From IMG/VR virus record IMGVR_UViG_3300050821_005171, positions 1-64,000 of that record: 64,000 nucleotides of DNA. One strand, written 5' to 3'. The notes under the pieces are model-generated. The model was not told where the DNA came from. It did not search any database and saw only the letters and a program-made list of their open reading frames with translations. Numbering within the stretch: position 1 is the first letter of the stretch; each line of letters opens with the position of its first letter. Positions 17,081-25,044 of the stretch are shown here, in pieces. Source of the DNA: a virus. The position numbers and the translations under genes are program-made.

Positions 17081-18541
17081 CTATCTCGAAAAACCGAACA
17101 TGGCATTGGCCGCTCGACCGGCCACTTCACGCTTTCCGGCCTCTGTTTGATTGAACCATTCTTGCGCAACCTTCTCGACGGTCCCTAAGATACCTTCGGT
17201 GGCCAGGGCCGTCCGTCGCGCGTCGTCATCGCGAAGCATCGTGTTTTGGATTGCGGCATGGACCTGGGACACGTCCATAACCCCTGACGCTTCCCCTTCG
17301 ATAGCGTTCATTCGCTTTTGGCGAATTTCGTCGAGCAGCTTGAATTTTGGATCGCCAGCCTTTGCGATATCAGAAAGCTGCGATTTCTGCATGAGGTAGT
17401 CCTTTTGGACCAGCAGTCTCTGGTAATCCCTGGGACGCGCCCCCTGCATGAGTTGCTCATTGAAAGCCCTGGATTGCTGCCCCTCAATTGCCGCGAGGCG
17501 AGCCTTCGCCATTGCCGCCTCCTGATTGGCGTCCTGCTCTTCATCGGCAGCCTTCTTGACGTTGGGCGGCTCTGTTTTCATTTGCGTACGCGCATTTGAA
17601 GACAGAAACTTCTCGGCCTGTTCCGGGGTAAGGCCCTGACTTTTGTCGTATGCGCGCCTTCCTAGTATTTCTGCAATGACATCCGGATCACGAGATGCGG
17701 TAACTAGTTTTTCTTGATCGATAGAAAGCTCTTTAGGAAGCCCCTTAATCGAGTCGTATCCACCGGCAGCGCGCTGCTTAATATCAACTCCAAACTGCTT
17801 TGCAATGTCGTATCCGAGGCCCCTGAATGCTGCTTTGTAGTCCACGTTTCCAGTCTGCTTGCTGTAATTTGAGCTGAACATCGTCGACAATTTTTGCCAT
17901 GCCTCACCTGCCGCACCGGAGAACCCACGCCCCGGAATCTGCGTGTTAATGGCCTTGGCCTGCTCCTCGGTGAGTTTTTGGGAGGCGAACTTCGCCCTTT
18001 TCTCCAAATCCGGCATCTCGGCCCTTAGCTGCATCTTTTCAGACTGGAGGGCTGCCGCATCCATCTTCACCGCCTGCATGGAAGCATCCCTACTGACCTT
18101 TTGGAGCTGTAGCCGTTTGTCGAAAATGTCGTTCAGGTTTTCCAGTTCTTGCGACATCTTCTTGAAGGCGTTCGTCTGCTGGTCGGTGAATCCGAGCAGG
18201 CTCGCAAAGGCTGGAATCAACGCCGACGTCAGGCTGACCGCGAGGCCGCCAACAGCCCCCTGCAATGGACCCATGATCGAAAAGACCTGGGCGAAATTGT
18301 TGGAGCTGGCGATCAGCGCACCACGAAGCCCGGTCTGACCCCAGACGGTGATGGCGTCCTGGATTCCATAGGAAAGCTGCTGCATGGCGAGCCCGAATTT
18401 CTTGCCAGCCACAGAGCCATGCTGCATCTCTTCCGACGTTTGCTTGGCCTGCGACTTAACGCGGGCGAGCGCCCCGGTGAGATTCTGCTCGCCCGTCGCG
18501 CCAAACTGGACGCCAATTCCGCCGATAATCTGAGTCGGCAT
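17081..18541 (-). CDS. Tail tape measure protein
   Basis: 486 residues. The N-terminus (GGIGVQFGATGEQNLTGALARVKSQAKQ) and the hydrophobic stretch around 95-130 (MGPLQGAVGGLAVSLTSALIPAFASLLGF) match short tape measure proteins, followed by long charged coiled coil. Length sets tail length in this family, so a short tail of roughly 70 nm would be expected. It follows two small overlapping genes in the chaperone position. Confidence 0.75.
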   Translation of the reverse strand: MPTQIIGGIGVQFGATGEQNLTGALARVKSQAKQTSEEMQHGSVAGKKFGLAMQQLSYGIQDAITVWGQTGLRGALIASSNNFAQVFSIMGPLQGAVGGLAVSLTSALIPAFASLLGFTDQQTNAFKKMSQELENLNDIFDKRLQLQKVSRDASMQAVKMDAAALQSEKMQLRAEMPDLEKRAKFASQKLTEEQAKAINTQIPGRGFSGAAGEAWQKLSTMFSSNYSKQTGNVDYKAAFRGLGYDIAKQFGVDIKQRAAGGYDSIKGLPKELSIDQEKLVTASRDPDVIAEILGRRAYDKSQGLTPEQAEKFLSSNARTQMKTEPPNVKKAADEEQDANQEAAMAKARLAAIEGQQSRAFNEQLMQGARPRDYQRLLVQKDYLMQKSQLSDIAKAGDPKFKLLDEIRQKRMNAIEGEASGVMDVSQVHAAIQNTMLRDDDARRTALATEGILGTVEKVAQEWFNQTEAGKREVAGRAANAMFGFSR

Positions 18542-18545
18542 TCAA

Positions 18546-18995
18546 TTACCCGCCTTGTGCGTTCGGCTCAATCGGTTTGGGATCGTCTTGCTTTGCCGGT
18601 TTTCCGGAGATCGACTCGGTCCAGAATGTGTCTAACTGGTTCCACTGCTCGACGGTCACTTTGGCATAGATCGCATCAGCATCAGCATCCGTGATCGCGT
18701 TATCAAATATCCTGAGTGCGAGCCGGAAATGAAACATCCTCCCTGTGGCCGAATCCATGAAGGCGGCGACTTCTCCCTGTGTGATGATCGTAGAGTTGGC
18801 AAAAATCCTGTACGCCTCGGCGAGCACACGACCGGCGATGTCAGGACCGGCGTTCTTGACTATCTGGGCTGCCAACTCGAACTGTTGCAGATACATCCTC
18901 CGCAACTCTCGCTCGACGTAGACCTGAACCATCAGGCCCGCTGAGCCGAACTTTCGCATCACGCCGTCAACTTCTAGCGGTAGGTTTTGCTGCAT
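18546..18995 (-). CDS. Tail assembly chaperone candidate, second gene
   Basis: 149 residues, helical and acidic near the end (AITDADADAIYAKVTVEQWNQLDTFW). It overlaps the upstream gene by 29 bases in a different frame and precedes the tape measure gene, the usual place of the G/GT-type chaperones. I do not see a convincing slippery heptamer in the overlap, so separate translation from ATG 18995 is assumed. Confidence 0.5.
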   Translation of the reverse strand: MQQNLPLEVDGVMRKFGSAGLMVQVYVERELRRMYLQQFELAAQIVKNAGPDIAGRVLAEAYRIFANSTIITQGEVAAFMDSATGRMFHFRLALRIFDNAITDADADAIYAKVTVEQWNQLDTFWTESISGKPAKQDDPKPIEPNAQGG

Positions 18996-19668
18996 TGGCC
19001 TCTCGTTTTTGGCGGGTCAAATTGCCCAGTATCTGCTCTGCCCTTTGCCTCAATCTTCGATGCTGCTTGCGTGGAATGGTCGCCGGCTTGTTGACCTCTG
19101 ACTCGCTGGCGATCAGCGATCGATACTGAAAGAGCGTCAGCTTTCCAATGTCGGCCAAGCTGCACTGCCCCATGTCGCAGGCAATTTTGAATCCCCGCTT
19201 CCAGTTTGGCATCTCGTTCTGATTGACGGAATTTCTACTGACCTTTGACGCCCACTCAACATCGCTCATCGAATCAAACGCGCTGATCTGGTTGCGGACC
19301 GCCACGAACTCGAAAGCATCATCGTTAGACCACCCGCCAATCAGGTTGGCACACTCAAGCCAACTCTTTGATCCCCGCAATGAGAGCCACAGGCTCATTA
19401 GGATGCCGGGCTCCGTCGACAGCCAGCCCAGAATGTCCGTAAGGTCGATAGACGTCGCCTCGGCGATGGCTGCGATGCGATACTTGCGGTCCTTTTCGTC
19501 TCCCGTTTTAACGGCGGCCATCGCATCAATAAAAGCAGCGCTACGGCCCTGCAATAGATAGTTCTCGATCGCCCCCAGGTCTCCAATCGTAATTGGATGC
19601 AAGAGCACCATGTCCTGCCCCAGCAGAAATGGCACTCCGGCACCGACGGCGCGAGCGAGAGAAAACAC
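18967..19668 (-). CDS. Tail assembly chaperone candidate, first gene
   Basis: 233 residues. The segment HPITIGDLGAIENYLLQGRSAAFIDAMA and the later EPGILMSLWLSLRG resemble phage tail assembly chaperones, which bind the tape measure before tube polymerisation. The start is GTG at 19668 in a TAGTG overlap with the upstream stop. The C-terminal 40 residues are very basic. Confidence 0.5.
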   Translation of the reverse strand: MFSLARAVGAGVPFLLGQDMVLLHPITIGDLGAIENYLLQGRSAAFIDAMAAVKTGDEKDRKYRIAAIAEATSIDLTDILGWLSTEPGILMSLWLSLRGSKSWLECANLIGGWSNDDAFEFVAVRNQISAFDSMSDVEWASKVSRNSVNQNEMPNWKRGFKIACDMGQCSLADIGKLTLFQYRSLIASESEVNKPATIPRKQHRRLRQRAEQILGNLTRQKREANAAKPTARS

Positions 19669-20117
19669 TATGGCTGCTCCGTGCCTCCAGACACGCAACC
19701 CTCGGCCAGCGTTCCGTCAGGGTAGGTCCACTGACCGTGCGTCACCGCCGTCACGCGCACGCTGATCTCGGTAGCCTGATTGATTTCGACCGTCTCGCCG
19801 ATGGTCTTGATGCGGGCCGGTACGATCCAGTGTCGGACGTTGTTCTCGTACAGCAACAGCGTCACCAGCTCGCCAACTTCGATGATGTCGTAGATCGAAT
19901 CGAAGATGTTGAGGATGACGTCGAACGAAACGTCTCCACGGCACTTGCCCAGCGCGGTGAGATTGAAGCCGTTGCTCCCTGAGTGGCAAAACTCGGGAAC
20001 CGTGGCCTCCATGTTGAACTCCCAGCGCCCGACATCAGCCACGTCGCTGGGGTCGATATGGATGAATCCGCACTGGCCGCTGATGTTGCCGTGTTCTACC
20101 GGGGGAGGATTGGACAT
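19668..20117 (-). CDS. Tail tube-like protein
   Basis: 149 residues, compact and beta-rich, with FHIDPSDV-type opening (GFIHIDPSDVADVGRWEFNM) and a strand-rich middle. It lies between the likely major tail protein and the chaperone genes, 30 bases after the former. This is probably a tail tube, tube-domain or tube-capping protein. No direct family match that I can name. Confidence 0.5.
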   Translation of the reverse strand: MSNPPPVEHGNISGQCGFIHIDPSDVADVGRWEFNMEATVPEFCHSGSNGFNLTALGKCRGDVSFDVILNIFDSIYDIIEVGELVTLLLYENNVRHWIVPARIKTIGETVEINQATEISVRVTAVTHGQWTYPDGTLAEGCVSGGTEQP

Positions 20118-20147
20118 CGGAACCCTTTCGTGTCAGGCACCCAAAAA

Positions 20148-20699
20148 CTACATGACTCCGGCCAGGAACAACGTCCAGGCAATGTCTTCGGTACCGCTGT
20201 GCTGAAGCCGCAGAATGTTCGATGAGTTGTTGGCGACTGGCCATCCAGCCAGCCTGTTCGTCATGAAGATGTGGTCGCCGGCTCCGCAGGTTAGTTGGCA
20301 GTCGACATTCCCATTAAACGGGGCATCCCAAGCGTGCCCGGCGCTTCCGGCTCCGCCCACGAGCAGGACTGCATCCGGGTTTAGAACGAAGCCGCCCGAG
20401 CCGTTAGGGGTTCCGTTATTTTGAATGAACAGCATCTTGATCGTGGCGAAGTCAATGACGTCCTCAAAGACGTCCTGAAGCACCCCCCAGAGATTGAGGT
20501 CCGTGATCGGCGATCCGGCCGTCACGACACCTTCTCCCTGATAAGTCATGTTGGCCTGGGCCAGAACGCCACTGTTTCCCTGCGACAGCGTGCATGAGGC
20601 GCTGAGCCTCCCAGCGTTCTGCAACGTCCCGATCAGGGGAATCTTGTTGAAGTTCCACCCGATCGACAGGCCGTGCGTCACCCTGAGAGATGTCGTCAT
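20148..20699 (-). CDS. Major tail protein candidate
   Basis: 183 residues, beta-rich with GLSIGWNFNKIPLIGTLQNAGRLSASCTLSQG and a C-terminal strand region, the look of a tube subunit. It is the first gene after an intrinsic terminator and a GAAATNATTTC element, an arrangement that would give it its own strong transcription, as expected for an abundant virion protein. Identity as tube subunit is inferred from position and size. Confidence 0.55.
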   Translation of the reverse strand: MTTSLRVTHGLSIGWNFNKIPLIGTLQNAGRLSASCTLSQGNSGVLAQANMTYQGEGVVTAGSPITDLNLWGVLQDVFEDVIDFATIKMLFIQNNGTPNGSGGFVLNPDAVLLVGGAGSAGHAWDAPFNGNVDCQLTCGAGDHIFMTNRLAGWPVANNSSNILRLQHSGTEDIAWTLFLAGVM

Positions 20700-20724
20700 G
20701 TCGCGCTAGTCCGGAAGCCTTATG

Positions 20725-20759
20725 CCGCAACGGTTTAGGTTCTGTTACGAAATCATTTC
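20725..20759 (-). promoter_or_regulatory. GAAATNATTTC directional element
   Basis: Minus-strand core GAAATGATTTC (20759-20749) followed by GTAACAGAACC and a TAAACCGTT block. The core ends 49 bases upstream of the tail gene start at 20699 and directly after the terminator, so it sits exactly where a promoter is expected. Confidence 0.6.
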
Positions 20760-20767
20760 TCAAAACG

Positions 20768-20805
20768 AAAAAAGCCGGGGCAGGAATTGATATTCCCGAC
20801 CCGGC
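20768..20805 (-). terminator. Intrinsic terminator
   Basis: On the minus strand a GC-rich stem (GCCGGGTCGGGAA pairing with TTCCTGCCCCGGC, 20805-20774) is followed by six T residues. It ends the neck-gene transcript below the gene at 20853. Confidence 0.85.
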
Positions 20806-20852
20806 CGCACTATCCGCGATGGACGTGAACCGATATCGACACTGCACAGGCG

Positions 20853-21152
20853 TCAGTCAGACGAAACCGGTTCCCCTTCAGTCCCGGTATCAACTGGGCG
20901 ATGGTTACCGCCAGCAACCATTTCCTCAAGGGCGTTCGTGAAACCCCTGAGTCGCTGGTCGCTTACCTTCCTGATCTCCTGAATTGTTCCCTTACTGACG
21001 AGCAGCGTCAATCCCACTGTTCCGTTGAAGTCCCTGATGCAGACTTCGGACAGGATTTGCTGCAATGCTGCGCGGGCCAATGCCCCGAAGTTCCGATTTG
21101 TATCGGTTCCGAGGAGGCTATCGCCAACTATGGTGCCTGGACGTGGCGGCGT
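20853..21152 (-). CDS. Small protein of the neck/tail operon
   Basis: About 99 residues starting MTPPRPGTIVGDSLLGTDTN; a longer frame reaching 21338 would translate antisense to the neighbouring secreted-protein gene, so the later ATG at 21152 is preferred (ATG at 21197 is an alternative). The middle has FGALARAALQQILSEV and a strand GTVGLTLLV. Not recognised. It is the last gene before the terminator at 20.77 kb. Confidence 0.5.
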   Translation of the reverse strand, partial: TPPRPGTIVGDSLLGTDTNRNFGALARAALQQILSEVCIRDFNGTVGLTLLVSKGTIQEIRKVSDQRLRGFTNALEEMVAGGNHRPVDTGTEGEPVSSD

Positions 21153-21423
21153 CATTGTGACGTTGTACCACACCGGAAGCACGCCTGTCGCTCCAGCCAT
21201 TCCAATCCTGACCGCCGAACACGTTGGTGTCGCTCCAGGCCGACAGACGATTATGGCTGTCGTACAAGTCTTCTCCGTGGAAGGCATTTGGCAGCGTGCG
21301 GCCGGCATAGTGGCCATGCATGTACAGGTTCGATCCACCGAACGAATTTGGGACGGTGCGGTCCTGGGCCAGCATGACTCCAGAGGAAGCGACGAACACG
21401 AGCGTTGCGAGAACGGCTCTCAT
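21118..21423 (-). CDS. Secreted protein with internal repeat
   Basis: 101 residues. MRAVLATLVFVASSGVMLAQ is a clear signal peptide ending in a likely cleavage site. The mature part contains a two-copy repeat, RTVPNSFGGSNLY and RTLPNAFHGEDLY, and is rich in His, Asn and Trp. This is odd for a virion operon: it is exported by the host. Short signal-peptide proteins of this style are common in Planctomycetes. Confidence 0.6.
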   Translation of the reverse strand: MRAVLATLVFVASSGVMLAQDRTVPNSFGGSNLYMHGHYAGRTLPNAFHGEDLYDSHNRLSAWSDTNVFGGQDWNGWSDRRASGVVQRHNDAATSRHHSWR

Positions 21424-21476
21424 TTCTGGGCTCCGAATAGGTTGATGTGTAATCACAATGTGCATACACACTGTAC

Positions 21477-21950
21477 CTAATTGTTGCCCTGCTTAACAAC
21501 ATCGTTGCGGCGATTGACCTTGTAGGTCAGCATGCCCTGGTAAATCCCGTCACCTGCGTACCCTGGCGCTCGGCAGATGTGCTCACCGGTGCGGCGACAG
21601 AGCAGCGAGTACCCAGTGTTCGTATCGAACTCAAGTTGGGCATCGTCGTAGATCGACTTGAGCTGATCGATGATCAGGCCGCACTGATCCTTGGGGTCGT
21701 TGACGCCGTCCTCTTTGACGTACACGCAAATCTGGAATACGACGTCCTGGAACTCGCCAAAGTACCCGGAATACGAGCCGCTGGACCACCTACGCGAAGC
21801 TGTACTGACGGGGCTGAACACAGCGTAGGGGAATGGCGTGTTAGCCGGAGCCTCTCCGTCCCAGATGCTTCCGGCCACAATCGAGTCGAGCAGATTGTCC
21901 GTCCACAGGCCAACAATCGCCTTGTCGACCTGCGTCGATGACGACGTCAT
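21477..21950 (-). CDS. Tail terminator candidate (DUF3168-like)
   Basis: 157 residues. The sequence pattern (opening helix, PFPYAVFSPV, a central strand VVFQICVYVKE, then a helix DQCGLIIDQLKSIYDD) is like small tail-completion proteins that cap the tube at the head side. It follows the gp10-like gene and a tiny Lys-rich gene, as in HK97/lambda-type order. The start overlaps the stop of the tiny gene (TAATG). Confidence 0.6.
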   Translation of the reverse strand: MTSSSTQVDKAIVGLWTDNLLDSIVAGSIWDGEAPANTPFPYAVFSPVSTASRRWSSGSYSGYFGEFQDVVFQICVYVKEDGVNDPKDQCGLIIDQLKSIYDDAQLEFDTNTGYSLLCRRTGEHICRAPGYAGDGIYQGMLTYKVNRRNDVVKQGNN

Positions 21951-22051
21951 TAAGACTTGGCCTTAGCCTCTTTGCCCTTGGCGACAGATGCCCTGCGGTC
22001 CTTGGGCTTGTTCTTGGGGCGCGCCGGCTTTGGTGTTGATTGCTCTGCCAT
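21950..22051 (-). CDS. 33-residue Lys/Pro-rich small gene
   Basis: Begins MAEQSTPKPARPKNK and ends KGKEAKAKS; nearly half the residues are Lys, Arg or Pro. It starts 3 bases after the gp10-like stop and its TAA overlaps the next ATG (TAATG), which is good evidence that it is translated. A basic peptide like this could bind nucleic acid or an acidic partner; nothing more is known. Confidence 0.55.
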   Translation of the reverse strand: MAEQSTPKPARPKNKPKDRRASVAKGKEAKAKS

Positions 22052-22054
22052 TGG

Positions 22055-22741
22055 TTAAATCTCGTAATCTGGGCCACTGGGAAGATTGGCCGGGAACTGA
22101 GCGCTGACACTCACGGCACCCGGTGCGACACCCTTGCCGAGCGGGGTCGCCATGATCCGCATGATAGCATCCTGCTCTTCGCTCAGGGTACGCCGAAGGA
22201 ACGATCGCTGGAGGATCGGCTTGCGTCTGGCAAATGTTCGGAGCAGATAGAGCCTGCCGGCGATCGTCACGATTCCGGCCCGTCTCATCAAGGCCCTGTT
22301 GCTGTTGCCCTTCTTGATTCGCCTTCCGCCCTTACCGGGACGCCGAACGCTTTCCATGATCCGAGCCGCGTCCGCAGCGCTAATCGGGATCGTCATGGCC
22401 TTCTTCTTAGTGGGCCGCATGTCGGCCCCAGTGGTGCCGACCTCCTGCCACAGCCCATGCGGAGAGTTAGTGCCAACGATGCCCGAGAAGTTCGTTTTGT
22501 CTAACTGGACGAACATTCGCCTAATAATGTCGCCACTGACCGCCCTGGGATAATTTCCCGGGGCCGACGGCGCTTCGACTGGAGACTGCCCCTGGCTGAC
22601 GTTCTCAATCACCTTCGTGCGGAGATGCTCACAGACTCTCTGTACCCGGTTATTGACCTCGGTTTTGAGAGCCCGTGTGAATTTTTCAGCACTCCAGGTG
22701 AACTTTACGTTGCTGATAATTTGCACAGAGACATCCGCCAT
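22055..22741 (-). CDS. HK97 gp10-like neck protein
   Basis: 228 residues. The N-terminal helix (VNNRVQRVCEHLRTKVIENV) followed by PVEAPSAPGNYPRAVSGDIIRRM and VGTNSPHGLWQEVGT matches the gp10/tail-completion family, in which tyrosine or glutamate at this position packs in the neck ring. The C-terminal half is very basic. It overlaps the upstream glycosyltransferase by 37 bases. Confidence 0.75.
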   Translation of the reverse strand: MADVSVQIISNVKFTWSAEKFTRALKTEVNNRVQRVCEHLRTKVIENVSQGQSPVEAPSAPGNYPRAVSGDIIRRMFVQLDKTNFSGIVGTNSPHGLWQEVGTTGADMRPTKKKAMTIPISAADAARIMESVRRPGKGGRRIKKGNSNRALMRRAGIVTIAGRLYLLRTFARRKPILQRSFLRRTLSEEQDAIMRIMATPLGKGVAPGAVSVSAQFPANLPSGPDYEI

Positions 22742-23478
22742 TCCTGATGCACGATCATGTACGGCCTTCCGAATGGATCAACGTAATCGCCCATCGCGTC
22801 CTTGATGGCCTGGACCCCATATCGGACACCCTCTCCGGTCAGACACAGGTCGGATATCGCTGGGTGGTGGACGTTTTTTCCGAATCCGCACTTCCAGGCC
22901 AGGAAGTTGGCCACGGCTTGATCGGTGTATGTTCGCGAGCAGTTGGCCGTATACGTGAGCAGCGTTTCGTAAAACGCGATAAGGTTCCACTTTGAGCCGA
23001 TGTGCGTCCCGCCGTTGACAACATCTCTGGGCAACAAGTCTCGCCAATCGTGCGGCCTGAACTTCTCCTGATCCTCCCTGTTAAATTGCGAATCGGCGTG
23101 CGTCATTCCTTCCGAGACGAGGTGCAGGCCCTTCATGACCGGGATGTCGACCTGAAACGTAACGTCGCACGAGTCCGTGTGAATGACGGTCTCGTACTCG
23201 CACTTACGCATGAAATCGAGCCGGGCCATATAGCAATCCAGCGCAAATCGGTTCGATTCGCGATCTGGAATGACCTTCTTTTCCCGCTTGAGAATGTGGA
23301 CCCCGGCCCCGTTCAGCATCGTCTCGAACCATCCTGGCAGCTCATTGGTGGCGACGACGTGGTCGCAATCCGTCAGGTTTTGGAGCGACTCGACGTAGCG
23401 CTCCAGACCCTCCCGATGACTGTCGCACCAGTGCGAGCCATGTGCTCCGGCCAAGGTGCATTTCCTATTCATCGCCAT
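22705..23478 (-). CDS. Glycosyltransferase-like protein in the neck operon
   Basis: 257 residues. The order HTDSCDVTFQ (a DxD-like metal site, about residue 98-102), NGGTHIGSKWNLIAFYE and DQAVANFLAWKCG is characteristic of GT-A enzymes that transfer to proteins or glycans. It has a GAAATNATTTC element 42 bases upstream and sits between head completion and neck genes, away from the main glycosyltransferase cassette. Virion glycosylation during assembly is a plausible role. Confidence 0.65.
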   Translation of the reverse strand: MAMNRKCTLAGAHGSHWCDSHREGLERYVESLQNLTDCDHVVATNELPGWFETMLNGAGVHILKREKKVIPDRESNRFALDCYMARLDFMRKCEYETVIHTDSCDVTFQVDIPVMKGLHLVSEGMTHADSQFNREDQEKFRPHDWRDLLPRDVVNGGTHIGSKWNLIAFYETLLTYTANCSRTYTDQAVANFLAWKCGFGKNVHHPAISDLCLTGEGVRYGVQAIKDAMGDYVDPFGRPYMIVHQEWRMSLCKLSAT

Positions 23479-23495
23479 GCGCCGGGAGCCTTTTG

Positions 23496-23530
23496 TAGAA
23501 ACGATTTAAGTGCTATTGCGAAATGATTTC
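23496..23530 (-). promoter_or_regulatory. GAAATNATTTC directional element
   Basis: Minus-strand core GAAATCATTTC (23530-23520) followed by GCAATAGCAC, TTAAA and TCGTTTCTAC. It abuts the stop codon of the gene ending at 23531 and lies 42 bases upstream of the glycosyltransferase start. Confidence 0.6.
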
Positions 23531-23773
23531 TCAGGCGTCTCCGAGGTGCGAAACGGAAGTCGGATACCCTTCCCAGGCATGCGGAACTTTCTCGACGATT
23601 CTTCGGTCCAAGTGGGCCTGGGATTTCTTGGGGCTCCCTGGTTCGCAGATTGCGGGCACCTTCACCACCAGTCGGCCCCCTGCGGCCTTGACCTCGATCC
23701 CTTGGGCTCCGTGGTTTTGGAGCATGTGGGCTCGCAGCCTCTGGGCTGCCTGAATCAATCGTTCGTCTATCAT
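23531..23773 (-). CDS. Small protein of the neck operon
   Basis: 80 residues, starting MIDERLIQAAQRLRAHML, then a strand pair GIEVKAAGGRLVVKVPAI. Not recognised. An ATGA overlap with the head completion gene fixes its start and shows coexpression. It could be a small neck or regulatory protein. Confidence 0.6.
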   Translation of the reverse strand: MIDERLIQAAQRLRAHMLQNHGAQGIEVKAAGGRLVVKVPAICEPGSPKKSQAHLDRRIVEKVPHAWEGYPTSVSHLGDA

Positions 23774-24111
23774 TGCTTGGCCAGAATCTCCTGCAATTCG
23801 GCCCTGTACAATCGCTTCAGTTCGTCGAAGCTGCGGCGGCCAACGACCCAGAAAATGCGAGGCTTCGGCCCGAACAGAATCTGGTCCTTGGGCTGCAAGC
23901 TGTAGATGTCCGCAAGGAAGTACATTACGTTGTCGTACTCGACGCTGGCCCTATCGTAAGGGTCGTCGGATGCCGTGTTGATCGGCTGGATTCTGCACTG
24001 CATCGTTCCGAGCGGTTGCCAGCCGCGAATCGCCGCGCCGGTCGCGCCCTTCGTGATGGCTTGCCTGCGAACCGTGACAGTGTGGATCGACGCGAGCGAC
24101 TGAAGGCTCAT
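23770..24111 (-). CDS. Head completion / head-tail adaptor candidate
   Basis: 113 residues from ATG 24111; an upstream extension to 24189 is possible. The beta-barrel type pattern (TVTVRRQAIT, GTMQCRIQPI, VMYFLADI, DQILFGPKPRIFWVVG) ending in a helix is like gp16/gp9-type stopper proteins that close the portal channel. It is the first gene of the leftward tail operon and next to gp10-like and terminator genes, as expected for a neck protein. Confidence 0.6.
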   Translation of the reverse strand: MSLQSLASIHTVTVRRQAITKGATGAAIRGWQPLGTMQCRIQPINTASDDPYDRASVEYDNVMYFLADIYSLQPKDQILFGPKPRIFWVVGRRSFDELKRLYRAELQEILAKQ

Positions 24112-24236
24112 ATGCGGACAATTATTGCACAGTGCGTTGCCAACCAACAACTTCGGATCGGTTTGCCTTGTCGATTCTGGTAATATCAACTCGTAGATTT
24201 TCTGAATCTGTTGGGTAGTTTTGAGAGGACCTTACC

Positions 24237-24590
24237 ATGAAATTTCTGATCGTTTCGATTGCCGCTCTTGCCTGCCTGCTGCTGGGCACGTCCCAGGTCC
24301 AGGCCCACCATCACCGACATTGTTGCTGCCAGCGCGTGACTGTCTGCGTCGCGGTTCCGGCCTGCCCGTGTGGTGCTGTTTGCAACTGCGGCGCAACGTG
24401 CCCGTGTCCCGGATGTCCAGTGCATCACCCCGAGAACGTCGCTCCGGCGTGCTCAGCACCATCGTGCAATACAGGCCCAGTCGTCGCGACGCCTGCGATC
24501 GTGAAGCCGAAAGTTGTCGCGCCAGTTCCTGAGACGGCAACGCACCACGTCCACCAGAAGCAAAACCCGACCAACCGCACGAGGCACTAA
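24237..24590 (+). CDS. Secreted Cys/His-rich protein
   Basis: 117 residues. A signal peptide (MKFLIVSIAALACLLLGTSQVQA) is followed by HHHRHCCCQR and a region with about 15 Cys in C-x-C and C-x2-C spacing (CPCGAVCNCGATCPCPGC). The tail is Pro/Val-rich. It looks like exported metal-binding or disulfide-rich wall proteins of Planctomycetes. Ribosome site GAGG lies 10 bases before ATG. First gene of the plus-strand island. Confidence 0.7.
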   Translation: MKFLIVSIAALACLLLGTSQVQAHHHRHCCCQRVTVCVAVPACPCGAVCNCGATCPCPGCPVHHPENVAPACSAPSCNTGPVVATPAIVKPKVVAPVPETATHHVHQKQNPTNRTRH

Positions 24591-24705
24591 ACACAAACAG
24601 CGTCACAACTTATCCACTGTAACGCCGAGCTGAACCCGTAACGAATCCACCATCTCTTCGGTGCGGGCCGGCAAGGACAAACAAAAGGACTGGAACCACG
24701 ATGCG

Positions 24706-25044
24706 ATGGACGCAGCAACCAAAGCGCGCCTCTGGATTCTCGCTTCGAGCTTCGCTATCGCAGCGTTCGCCGGGATGGCGGCGTACCTGCGAGTCGCCAA
24801 GTGGGACCGCAGAAAGCTGCCAGAACTGGCAATGGGAGCCGCCTCCGCCCTAGCCAATGGCGGCTGCATCGGCATCATCGCATGTGCTTTCTGCTATTGG
24901 AAATACAACGGCGAACCGGATATGTTCGTCGTGTTCGGGTCAAGTTCCGCCCTCGGGCTTGGCGGATTAGAGATGGTCAACTTCGTACTCAGGATCGTCC
25001 AGCATCACATGACGCTGACGCCGGGCGATCGGGAGAAGAAATGA
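24706..25044 (+). CDS. Holin-like membrane protein, three TM segments
   Basis: 112 residues from ATG 24706 (a GTG at 24661 would add 15). Three hydrophobic helices are visible: LWILASSFAIAAFAGMAAYL, a Gly/Ala-rich GAASALANGGCIGIIACAFCYW and VVFGSSSALGLGGLEMVNFVL, with a charged C-terminus. Size and topology fit class I holins, but no family is recognised. It overlaps the PAS-domain gene (ATGA), so the two are probably translated together. Confidence 0.5.
   Translation: MDAATKARLWILASSFAIAAFAGMAAYLRVAKWDRRKLPELAMGAASALANGGCIGIIACAFCYWKYNGEPDMFVVFGSSSALGLGGLEMVNFVLRIVQHHMTLTPGDREKK

Noticed and set aside
18967-18995. Programmed frameshift joining the two chaperone candidates, as in lambda G/GT
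   Set aside because: The overlap has no canonical slippery heptamer and the second gene has its own ATG; I cannot support it.
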